DNA of 64,000 nucleotides from Bacteroidota bacterium. GTDB taxonomy: Bacteria; Bacteroidota; Bacteroidia; Bacteroidales; JAAUTT01. This document shows, one piece after another, positions 7,173 to 14,889 of the stretch (position 1 is the stretch's first letter; every line of letters begins with the position of its first letter). Location: assembly GCA_023429135.1 (NCBI GenBank), contig JAEYWD010000008.1, positions 62,001 through 126,000 of the forward strand, in the 5' to 3' direction. The position numbers and the translations under genes are program-made. The notes beneath the pieces are model-generated. The model was not told the origin of the DNA, did not search any database, and saw nothing but the letters and a program-made list of their open reading frames with translations.

Positions 7173-9926
7173 ATGCATAAGTTTATATGGTATTTATATG
7201 TTTTTTTGTCAATAGGCAGTATTTTTGAGCTTTCTGCCCAAAAACCTGTATTCAGGAACTTAACTGTGAACGATGGGCTGACCAGTAACTTTATCAAATG
7301 TATTTATAAGGATCGGAGTGGCTTTATCTGGATAGGCACGCTTGAAGGCCTTAATCGCTTCGACGGAACCGAAATTAAATCATACTCCATTGAACCCGGA
7401 GGAATTCCAGAGAGCGTGAATGCAATTCTTCAATCAAACAGCAGTAGATTGCTTATAGGAACTGATGCCGGACTATTTGAATTAAATCTGCTAACAGAGA
7501 TTTTCACAAAGCTAACTATAGAAAGTCTCGCTTTAAAAATTACAGTGTTGGTGCAAGAGGACTCTGAATCGGTATTAATTGGATCTGATAAAGGACTTTA
7601 CCGGTATAAACAGGGGAAATTTCAGGTTATTTTCAGACAAGATCCCCAGTCATTGTTCAATTCGGTTACAGGAATAATTGCGGATAAAGAAGACTTCTGG
7701 ATCTCAACATTGGGGGGATTGGTGAGGGTTGATAAAAAAAATAGATCGTATGAAATACACGATGATTTCAGAGGATTTTACTGTATTACATCTTTAAAAA
7801 ACAAGTTATACCTGGGATCGAAAAATAAAGGTTTATGGAGCTTCGATATTCATAGTGGCATATTTTCATCCATTCCTGCTTTTAACGACGATATTGTACT
7901 AACCCTTAATAGCGGAAACAAATGCATATTTGCTGGCACCGATGGAAATGGCCTTAAAATTTTTGATCCTGTCACGGCCAAAATCGAATCAATTCAGGGA
8001 AATGAAAACAGCCCGTTTTCTTTAAGCTCGAGTTCTGTGTATTCATTTCTTTTCAGTAACGACATTTACTGGATTGGTACCTATTCCGGCGGTTTAAACT
8101 ATAGTATAAGCAGCAAAAAATTATTTGATGTAAAAACCTTTGGTACAAATTTCCTCACTTATAATAAAAGTATACGCTCGTTCTATTTTGCTGCCAATGG
8201 AGATGTGTTGATAGGAGGACGAAATGGTTTCTATTTTTACGATCACATTACAAATAATGTAGTGGAGTATTCGGGCTCAGGAACCTCAAACCTGCGTTCC
8301 AATATTATATTAACAATATTCCCGTTTGAAAACAACTACCTCTTAGGCACTTACGGCGGAGGAGTAAGCGTGTTTAACAGCAAAAAGAGACAGTTTTACG
8401 ACTTTCTTGCTCGGGAAGAATTTAAGTCGGGGTCGGTTTATCAGTTTGCTCCTGATAGTTCGGGGAATCTTTGGATAGCTACTTTGAACGGCGTTTACTG
8501 TTATAATATTCATTCCAATAAGATAGATCATTATACATCGGAAAACTCTGGTATATTTTCGGACGAAACTTATTCGATAAAAATTGATTCCAGAAAAAGA
8601 ATCTGGGTAGGAACAATGAAGGGCGCATGTATACTCATACCTGGCGGGAAAACATTCCGTACGGATCTTTTTCCGTCAGATTTTAACAACAAGTTCAGGA
8701 TCACTAATTTTTCCGAAGATTACAACGGTAATATGTGGGTCAGCACCGAAAAGGGAGGACTCTTCAAAATTTCATCCGACCTGAAAAAGGTAGTTAATTT
8801 TTCAGTACACGAAGGACTTCCCGATAATGCTATTTGCGCCACAATTCAGGACAAACATGGAAATATCTGGATAAGTACTTTAAACGGATTTTGCAAAATC
8901 GATGCTTCATCTTCGCTAATTACGTCTTATGAAATATCGGACGGCTTACCAGGTAAAGTATTTAATCCTTCTGCTGTAAGCCTACTGCAGAATGGTATGC
9001 TTGTTTGGGGAAACGAAAAAGGGATGGTTAGTTTTTTCCCTGATAGCGCAAAAAAGATGTTGTCAAATGCTCCGGTTCGGTTTACCACTTTCTATCTGGG
9101 AGGGAAGGAAGTAAAAGCAGGAAACCACTCTCCTCTGAAAAATTCAATTGAGACAACACGAGAAATAGAACTTTCGCACAATCAGAACAGTATTGGCTTC
9201 AGGTTTATTGCGCTTAACTATTTAAATGAAAAGGACAATCGTTATGTATACAAGCTCGAAGGACTTGAAAATGACTGGCAATCGGCAGGCAACCGAAATA
9301 CAGCTTTTTATAATGATTTGAACCCAGGTAAATATGTTTTCAAAGCTAAGCTGTTGGGAGGGGAAGATCCTAAAGTCAACGGACAAATAACCATAATCGT
9401 CAAACGCTCTTTTTTCAAAACTCCTATTTTTTATGTATTGGTTTTGCTAGCCATCGGTTTTTCCGGATTTTTAATTTATAATCGCTTCCGATTCATTAAA
9501 AACAAACTCAGATTATTGACTCTAACGTCAGAAAAAAAGATTCAGGAAAAAAGTAAAGCGTTAAGAATGAGTGATAATGAAGGAAATGAAGTTAAAAGAA
9601 CCCTTTTACATTACATGGAAAAGCAAAAACCATTTTTGAATATCAACCTTAAATTAACAGATGTTTCAAAGGAGACGGGCTATTCAGTTCATGAAATATC
9701 TCATGTGCTTAACCAAATGATGCAAACCAGTTTTTCAGATTTTGTAAATAATTACCGCGTTTCGGAATGTAAAGCCCGCATGCTGGATGAGAAATATGCA
9801 AAATTTACACTCACTGCTATTGCCGAACAGTGTGGTTTTAATTCAAAAGCCTCTTTTTACCGGGCATTTAAAAAAGTAACCAATACTACTCCAGCAGAAT
9901 ATTTTAAAGATTATAAAAACCGCTAA
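7173..9926 (+). CDS. Transmembrane beta-propeller sensor with C-terminal AraC DNA-binding domain (HTCS-like, no kinase)
   Basis: A 917-residue one-component membrane regulator. A signal anchor (MHKFIWYLYVFLSIGSIFELSAQ) leads into about 14 reg_prop propeller repeats, such as IYKDRSGFIWIGTLEGLNRF, then a Y_Y_Y domain (YKLEGLENDWQSAG), one membrane helix at about 751-770, a linker and an AraC-type HTH domain at about 825-917 (TLTAIAEQCGFNSKASFYRAF). Classical hybrid two-component systems carry a histidine kinase and receiver between the helix and the HTH; here both are absent. The periplasmic domain should sense a glycan fragment and the HTH should bind DNA directly. I chose ATG 7173 over TTG 7161 because it begins the signal peptide cleanly. 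Likely target: the GH88 and following genes. Confidence 0.92.
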   Translation: MHKFIWYLYVFLSIGSIFELSAQKPVFRNLTVNDGLTSNFIKCIYKDRSGFIWIGTLEGLNRFDGTEIKSYSIEPGGIPESVNAILQSNSSRLLIGTDAGLFELNLLTEIFTKLTIESLALKITVLVQEDSESVLIGSDKGLYRYKQGKFQVIFRQDPQSLFNSVTGIIADKEDFWISTLGGLVRVDKKNRSYEIHDDFRGFYCITSLKNKLYLGSKNKGLWSFDIHSGIFSSIPAFNDDIVLTLNSGNKCIFAGTDGNGLKIFDPVTAKIESIQGNENSPFSLSSSSVYSFLFSNDIYWIGTYSGGLNYSISSKKLFDVKTFGTNFLTYNKSIRSFYFAANGDVLIGGRNGFYFYDHITNNVVEYSGSGTSNLRSNIILTIFPFENNYLLGTYGGGVSVFNSKKRQFYDFLAREEFKSGSVYQFAPDSSGNLWIATLNGVYCYNIHSNKIDHYTSENSGIFSDETYSIKIDSRKRIWVGTMKGACILIPGGKTFRTDLFPSDFNNKFRITNFSEDYNGNMWVSTEKGGLFKISSDLKKVVNFSVHEGLPDNAICATIQDKHGNIWISTLNGFCKIDASSSLITSYEISDGLPGKVFNPSAVSLLQNGMLVWGNEKGMVSFFPDSAKKMLSNAPVRFTTFYLGGKEVKAGNHSPLKNSIETTREIELSHNQNSIGFRFIALNYLNEKDNRYVYKLEGLENDWQSAGNRNTAFYNDLNPGKYVFKAKLLGGEDPKVNGQITIIVKRSFFKTPIFYVLVLLAIGFSGFLIYNRFRFIKNKLRLLTLTSEKKIQEKSKALRMSDNEGNEVKRTLLHYMEKQKPFLNINLKLTDVSKETGYSVHEISHVLNQMMQTSFSDFVNNYRVSECKARMLDEKYAKFTLTAIAEQCGFNSKASFYRAFKKVTNTTPAEYFKDYKNR

Positions 9927-9951
9927 TTCTCCTGCCAACAAATTTTAAAGA

Positions 9952-9975
9952 AGTTTCATTTTATAAAATGAAACT
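9952..9975. promoter_or_regulatory. Perfect 24-bp palindrome, candidate operator
   Basis: The left half AGTTTCATTTTA is followed immediately by its exact reverse complement TAAAATGAAACT. The site lies 25 bases after the regulator stop and 77 bases before the GH88 start. Its AT-rich arms and lack of a loop make it a poor terminator and a good protein-binding site. A near copy (GTTTCA...TGAAAC, 9 of 11 base pairs) is at 17069-17090 before the sigma-factor gene. The propeller/AraC regulator is the obvious candidate ligand, by inference. Confidence 0.6.
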
Positions 9976-10052
9976 ATTCAGATCATTGATTACAGTGCTT
10001 TCATCCATTTTAAGTTCCATTTTTACATCAAACTATAAATGATTCAGGTAAC

Positions 10053-11255
10053 ATGAAAAAAGTAAGCTTTGTACTGTTATTAACGATTGGGTTGGCTGCC
10101 TGCAGTAAAAAGGAATTCGATGTTGACAAGCAATTGGATTATTGTGTTTCCAAAGCCAAACAAACAATGAACAGTTTATCTGGGAATTATTCTCTGATGC
10201 CCCGGAATATCGCAAATGGTAATAGAACCTGGAAATGTACCGGAGTTGAAGACTGGACCAGCGGATTTTGGCCCGGTACACTCTGGTATTTATACGAATA
10301 TTCGCACGATGAAAAAGTAAAGGCTGCTGCCGATAGTTTTACGATGGCGCTTAGTCCTGTTCTAAATCATAAGGCCGAAAATCATGACCTGGGATTTATG
10401 ATTTTCTCCAGCTTTGGTAACGGGTACCGGCTAACAAAAAACGAATTCTATAAAAAATGTGTGCTGCAATCGTCCGATACCCTCACCAGATTATACAATC
10501 CCAAAGTCGGGACTATTCTATCCTGGCCCACCATGGTTAGTAAAATGAATTGGCCTCACAACACCATCATCGACAACATGATGAATCTGGAAATGCTCTT
10601 CTGGACCGCCGAAAACAGCGAAAACAAATCCTTATACCAAATTGCGGATACCCATGCCCAAACAACAATGAAAAACCAATTTCGCCCGGATTTTTCGTGT
10701 TACCATGTTGTAGTTTACGATACTGTTACAGGAACCAAAATAAAAGGATTAACTCACCAGGGATACTCCGACAGCTCAACTTGGGCCCGGGGGCAGGCAT
10801 GGGCAATTTATGGATTTACCATGAGTTACCGCCAGACCCGCAAACCTGAATATCTGAACCTGGCCCTTAAAGCTGCCGATCTTTATCTGAAAAGGTTACC
10901 ATCCGATTATATTCCCTTCTGGGATTTTGACGACCCGGAAATTCCTAACGCTCCCCGTGATGCCTCTGCAGCGGCCATTACAGCATCTGCACTCCTCGAA
11001 CTATCTACTTTTTTGGGAAAAGAAAGAAGTGTAACAAATTATTTCGAAGTAGCCAAAGATATATTAGCGAGTTTATCTACAGAAAAGTACCTCAGTGGAG
11101 ACTCCAATCTCGCTTTTCTTCTGCATTCGACTGGCCATAAACCTAATAATTCGGAGATAGATGCATCCATTATTTATGCCGATTATTATTATGTTGAGGC
11201 GTTGGTCCGCTTAAAAAAGATTAAGAAAGGCAAGAGTATTTACGAGATTTTGTAA
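10053..11255 (+). CDS. GH88 unsaturated glucuronyl hydrolase (lipoprotein)
   Basis: A 400-residue lipoprotein (lipobox ending at Cys17, GLAAC) of family GH88. These enzymes hydrate the 4,5-double bond of unsaturated uronic acids left by polysaccharide lyases and so release the terminal sugar. The two key aspartates are in place: one in ENHDLGFMIF (about residue 112) and one in IIDNMMNLEMLFW (about 174). The substrate-pocket stretches GVEDWTSGFWPGTLW and STWARGQAWAIYGF are also intact. Being next to a sensor and a short distance from three lyase-fold genes fits a role in finishing lyase products. It follows the 24-bp palindrome and probably starts an operon with the GH97 gene 23 bases downstream. 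Confidence 0.93.
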   Translation: MKKVSFVLLLTIGLAACSKKEFDVDKQLDYCVSKAKQTMNSLSGNYSLMPRNIANGNRTWKCTGVEDWTSGFWPGTLWYLYEYSHDEKVKAAADSFTMALSPVLNHKAENHDLGFMIFSSFGNGYRLTKNEFYKKCVLQSSDTLTRLYNPKVGTILSWPTMVSKMNWPHNTIIDNMMNLEMLFWTAENSENKSLYQIADTHAQTTMKNQFRPDFSCYHVVVYDTVTGTKIKGLTHQGYSDSSTWARGQAWAIYGFTMSYRQTRKPEYLNLALKAADLYLKRLPSDYIPFWDFDDPEIPNAPRDASAAAITASALLELSTFLGKERSVTNYFEVAKDILASLSTEKYLSGDSNLAFLLHSTGHKPNNSEIDASIIYADYYYVEALVRLKKIKKGKSIYEIL

Positions 11256-11278
11256 CACAAAATTTAATTATTTACCCC

Positions 11279-13186
11279 ATGAAAATTTGCAGATATCTCA
11301 TCCCGCTATTATTTCTCCTGACAATTTATTCCTTTGCCGCCCATTCCCAGGAAAATGATAAAGACATTCCGAAGGTGGAAGTAATTTCTCCTGATGGAAA
11401 CATTGTTTTTAGTTTTTACCAAAAAGCAGGACAGGTTGAAGGAAAAACAATGTATTACAGCCTGCTTTATAAAAACAAACAAGTTATACTTGAGTCCCGG
11501 CTCAATTTAAAAATTGACAATCACCTCTCAGAACAGGCTTTGGCGCTTAATGTCCCTAAGCGTAACTACTGGTTCGAAAATCTTGAAATTACAAAGGTTA
11601 AGACTTCTACAAAAGATACTTTCTGGATTCCATTATATGGAGAAAACAAGAAAATACCTGACCGTTATAATCAGAAGACAATTTGTTTTGAGAAGAGCGA
11701 TTACCCGAATTACAAAATGAATCTTGAAGTAAGAGTTTACAATCAAGGTGCTGCTTTTCGCTGTTTTTTCCCTGAAAATCCAACGGGAGTTTATTATCAA
11801 ATATTATCAGACGATTCGGAGTTCACAATGCCCGAAAATACTAAGGCTTGGTTCACTTCCTGGGCTCAGGGGTCCTATGAGTTTTTAACATTAAAAAATT
11901 GGCCCGATGAAAGTGAACGCCCTCTTTCTTTAGAACTTGAAAATGGAATCAAAGTTAGCCTGCTGGAAGCTAATCTTTCGGATTTTCCAAGAACAAAATT
12001 CAAATTAAGCCCTGAGAAGTCAAATACAATAATTACCTCCATGTACGGAGGCGCCGATCTGGTTTCACCATTTTATACTCCCTGGCGTGGAATTATGGTT
12101 GCAGAAGAATGGAAGAACCTGGTTCAGAATAACGATTTTATCCAAAACCTGTGCGACCCTTCACAATTGGTCGACAATACTTGGATTAAACCCGGAAAAA
12201 TTATCCGTGAACTCACGCTTACAACAGAAGGAGCAATTGCCTGCATCGATTTTGCTGCAAAACATAACCTTCAATATATACTATTCGACTGGAAATGGTA
12301 TGGGCCGGCAATGACGTTCGACTCCAATGCCGGAAAAGTAGTAGCTCCAATAGACATGAAAAAAGTTGTAGATTACGGTAATGAAAAAAACGTAGGGGTA
12401 TGGCTGTATGTGAACCAACAGGCCTTACAAAAGCAGGCCGACAGAATCTTTCCAATCTACAGGAGCTGGGGAATCAAAGGTGTTAAATTTGGATTTGTTG
12501 AGCTGGGCTCTCAACGATGGACGGCTTGGTTGGAAGAACTTATCAAAAAGGCAGCAGAAAATCAACTGATGGTTAATATTCACGACGAGTACCGGCCCAC
12601 AGGAACCAGCCGTACATGGCCTAATGTACTCACTCAGGAAGGGATCAGAGGGAACGAGGAAATGCCTGAGGCCACTCACAACACTATTCTTCCCTTTACC
12701 CGGATGATAGCGGGAGCAGCCGATTATACCGTTTGCTATTACACAAACCGCATCAAAACAACACATGGCCATCAACTGGCCTTACCTGTAATTTTCTATA
12801 GCCCGCTTCAAACCCTTTTCTGGTATGATAAGCCCGCCGACTATAATGGGGAACCCGAAATTGAATTTTTCGAAAAGGTTCCGGCGGTTTGGGACGAAAC
12901 AAAGGTTCTGATGGGAGAGCCAGGAGAGTTTATTTCAATAGCCCGCCGCACTAACAACGACTGGTTTGTGGGTACCATCACAAACAACGATACCCGGGAA
13001 ATAGCCATTTCACTTGATTTTCTACCCAAGGGTAAAAAGTACATGGCTCATATTTACTCTGATGATCCATCGCTTAATACCCGCACCAATGTCCGGATTG
13101 AACAATTAAAAGTGGATGCTTCAGAAGTAATGAAAGTAAAATTATTGCCTTCCGGAGGACAGGCTATCTGGCTGCAGCAGTTGTAA
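11279..13186 (+). CDS. Secreted GH97 family glycoside hydrolase
   Basis: A 635-residue exported enzyme (signal peptide to about residue 23, SFAAHSQ) with the GH97 layout: N-terminal beta-sandwich, (beta/alpha)8 barrel at about 280-530, and C-terminal beta domain. Barrel hallmarks are YILFDWKWYGPA, GVKFGFVELGSQ (401-412), HDEYRPTGTSRTWPN and TQEGIRGNEEMP (452-463). GH97 includes inverting alpha-glucosidases such as SusB and retaining alpha-galactosidases. Retaining members have an Asp nucleophile in a GVKVDFMD-like motif; here that position is Gly405, with Glu408 nearby. This argues against the retaining mechanism, but specificity is open. It sits between GH88 and a beta-lactamase-fold hydrolase with short gaps. 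Confidence 0.9.
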   Translation: MKICRYLIPLLFLLTIYSFAAHSQENDKDIPKVEVISPDGNIVFSFYQKAGQVEGKTMYYSLLYKNKQVILESRLNLKIDNHLSEQALALNVPKRNYWFENLEITKVKTSTKDTFWIPLYGENKKIPDRYNQKTICFEKSDYPNYKMNLEVRVYNQGAAFRCFFPENPTGVYYQILSDDSEFTMPENTKAWFTSWAQGSYEFLTLKNWPDESERPLSLELENGIKVSLLEANLSDFPRTKFKLSPEKSNTIITSMYGGADLVSPFYTPWRGIMVAEEWKNLVQNNDFIQNLCDPSQLVDNTWIKPGKIIRELTLTTEGAIACIDFAAKHNLQYILFDWKWYGPAMTFDSNAGKVVAPIDMKKVVDYGNEKNVGVWLYVNQQALQKQADRIFPIYRSWGIKGVKFGFVELGSQRWTAWLEELIKKAAENQLMVNIHDEYRPTGTSRTWPNVLTQEGIRGNEEMPEATHNTILPFTRMIAGAADYTVCYYTNRIKTTHGHQLALPVIFYSPLQTLFWYDKPADYNGEPEIEFFEKVPAVWDETKVLMGEPGEFISIARRTNNDWFVGTITNNDTREIAISLDFLPKGKKYMAHIYSDDPSLNTRTNVRIEQLKVDASEVMKVKLLPSGGQAIWLQQL

Positions 13187-13205
13187 ATAGTAAACAAGTT
13201 GAAAC

Positions 13206-14336
13206 ATGTATAATAACCTTAAATACTTCTTGTTTTCTTTAACGCTTTTTGTTATTTATCCTGCTGAAAGCCAAAGCAAATACGACTTTTCTGCTCTCCA
13301 TTCTAAAATTCAGAATTGGGTGGATAAAGGATATTATCCGGGAGTCGCTTTGATGATTGTACGTAATAACGTGATTATCGATAAAAAAATATTTGGAAAC
13401 TACACTCCTGATACCGAAGTTTATATTGCATCGGCCGGGAAATGGCTGGCAGCGGCAACCATTGCCTGCGTTGTGGACGAAGGCAGATTATCCTGGAGTG
13501 ACCCTGTATCTAAATGGCTTCCGGAGTTTAAAGATGTTAAAGGCAAAGCTACTTTACGCCAGTTGCTTTCGCATACTTCAGGCTTTCCCGACTATCAGCC
13601 GGTTACGAAACACCGCGACGATTACCAAACCTTGAAGGAAGCGGTAGAACAAATTGTCGATCTGCCGGCCCCTTTTACTCCCGGTGAACGATTTCATTAC
13701 GGAGGACTAGCCATGCAGGTTGCCGGAAGAATGGCAGAAATAGCAACAGGTAAGGATTGGGGAACTCTTTTCCGGGAAAAAATTGCTGACCCTTTACATA
13801 TGAAAAATACCCATTTTACTCCTGTGGATACTACACCCGGACATAGTCCTATGTTGGGAGGCGGAGCCCGGTGTATCATCGGAGATTATATTAATTTCCT
13901 TTCGATGATCAGCAATAACGGAATATTTGAGGGGAAAAAGATACTTTCTGCAGCAGTCATCAAAGAAATGCAGGCTGACCAGATTGAAAACGCACAAACT
14001 GATTCTTTTGAATTTGTTGAAAGAATGCGGGGATTAAAACACTCCGGCATTTATGGCCTTGGTGAATGGCGCGAACAGCTTGATGAAAATGGAGATGCTG
14101 TGTTAATCAGCAGTCCAGGCTGGGCAGGAGCATACCCTTGGATCGATAGGACCCGCAATGTCTATGGATTTTTTCTTACCCATGTGGATGTGAAAGGCGC
14201 CACGAAAGATGAATTTTCAGCATTTTATACAAGTCCCACAATCGTTTCCATGGTCAGAGATGCAATTGATAAATTTGATTGTGACAAAAAAGTCACAAGG
14301 TATCACCCACCTGGAGGGAACAAAGCTTTACTATGA
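13206..14336 (+). CDS. Secreted serine hydrolase, class C beta-lactamase/esterase fold
   Basis: A 376-residue exported protein (signal MYNNLKYFLFSLTLFVIYPAES) of the beta-lactamase/penicillin-binding/esterase superfamily. The catalytic SxxK is SAGK in YIASAGKWLAAATI (about residue 76), within the usual sequence leading to LRQLLSHTSGFPDYQP. The second motif reads YGG (FHYGGLAMQVAGR), where true beta-lactamases have YxN. That fits an esterase or peptidase more than antibiotic hydrolysis. It follows the GH97 gene by 19 bases. The last ~15 residues (after about residue 361) may come from read-through into a decayed neighbouring gene (14296-14523), so the natural C-terminus may have been lost. Confidence 0.85.
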   Translation: MYNNLKYFLFSLTLFVIYPAESQSKYDFSALHSKIQNWVDKGYYPGVALMIVRNNVIIDKKIFGNYTPDTEVYIASAGKWLAAATIACVVDEGRLSWSDPVSKWLPEFKDVKGKATLRQLLSHTSGFPDYQPVTKHRDDYQTLKEAVEQIVDLPAPFTPGERFHYGGLAMQVAGRMAEIATGKDWGTLFREKIADPLHMKNTHFTPVDTTPGHSPMLGGGARCIIGDYINFLSMISNNGIFEGKKILSAAVIKEMQADQIENAQTDSFEFVERMRGLKHSGIYGLGEWREQLDENGDAVLISSPGWAGAYPWIDRTRNVYGFFLTHVDVKGATKDEFSAFYTSPTIVSMVRDAIDKFDCDKKVTRYHPPGGNKALL

Positions 14337-14523
14337 AATAGCCGGTAAAAGTGAACCGTCGATTCTGATACCCCATGAGACAAAAGCTGAGCTCTGAAGT
14401 CATAAATTCTCTCCCGCAAACAAAAACAATAAGTATTCCCGAGGCCGGACATATGCAGAATATGGAAAACCAGCGGAATATAGTAAGACTGTAATTGATT
14501 TTATCAAAAGAATGGGAGAATGA
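14296..14523 (+). pseudogene. Relic of an alpha/beta hydrolase with an internal deletion
   Basis: Read in the frame of base 14317, the DNA encodes GTKLYYEIAGKSEPSILIP, the usual N-terminal strand pair of small alpha/beta hydrolases (compare GxxLYYEIAGxGEPLVLIHG). It runs to a stop at 14397. From about 14399, in a different frame, it encodes VINSLPQTKTISIPEAGHMQ. After a one-base frame correction near 14473 it continues AEYSKTVIDFIKRMGE to a stop at 14521-14523. That is the C-terminal end of the same family, with the catalytic His in AGHM. About 200 central residues, including the nucleophile elbow, are missing. The gene therefore looks dead: one large deletion plus at least one frameshift. 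It overlaps the 3' end of the beta-lactamase-fold gene. Confidence 0.7.
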
Positions 14524-14889
14524 ATAGAAATAGAAAAACTCTTGATTACACTACCAGGATCTTTTTTTTTCCATTTTCTTTCAATTGTATGTCGACAGAA
14601 CATCAATAATTTCAAAGTTCAATGCCATGATAAGGAATTTTAAGTATTACGCTGTTAAATAATAAATTAAGCCCTTGATAACCTGGTGATATTAACCCAG
14701 CAAGTGTTTATTATAGATGTGCTTTTTTAATACATGAAAGAATTATGACAAGGCACGTTACTCAAGATTTTGTTATATTTCATTCTTAAATTGGTTGACA
14801 ACAGGTGACAAACAAAACTCCGTAGGAACAATATTGCCATACAATAGTGATTCACATATATTAATAATTCTAACGTAAATTATCAAATC
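14524..14889. other. 366-base intergenic region with one repeat relic
   Basis: I find no gene here. The only recognisable element is a reverse-oriented relic at 14814-14838 (aaaactccgtaggaacaata...) of the palindromic repeat array at 488-797. The rest is AT-rich and presumably contains the promoter of the GH29 gene at 14890. I could not place a convincing TAnnTTTG Bacteroidota -7 element. Confidence 0.5.

Noticed and set aside
9952..9975. Rho-independent terminator of the regulator gene
   Set aside because: The palindrome is perfect with no loop, AT-rich, and not followed by a T-run. Its recurrence before another gene's start fits an operator better.
13206..14336. Antibiotic-resistance beta-lactamase
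   Set aside because: SxxK is present but the second motif is YGG and the gene sits among glycan enzymes, so an esterase or peptidase role is more likely.
10000..14800. Recent insertion sequence or integrated element causing the hydrolase relic
   Set aside because: No transposase, terminal inverted repeat or target duplication is visible; a simple deletion explains the relic.
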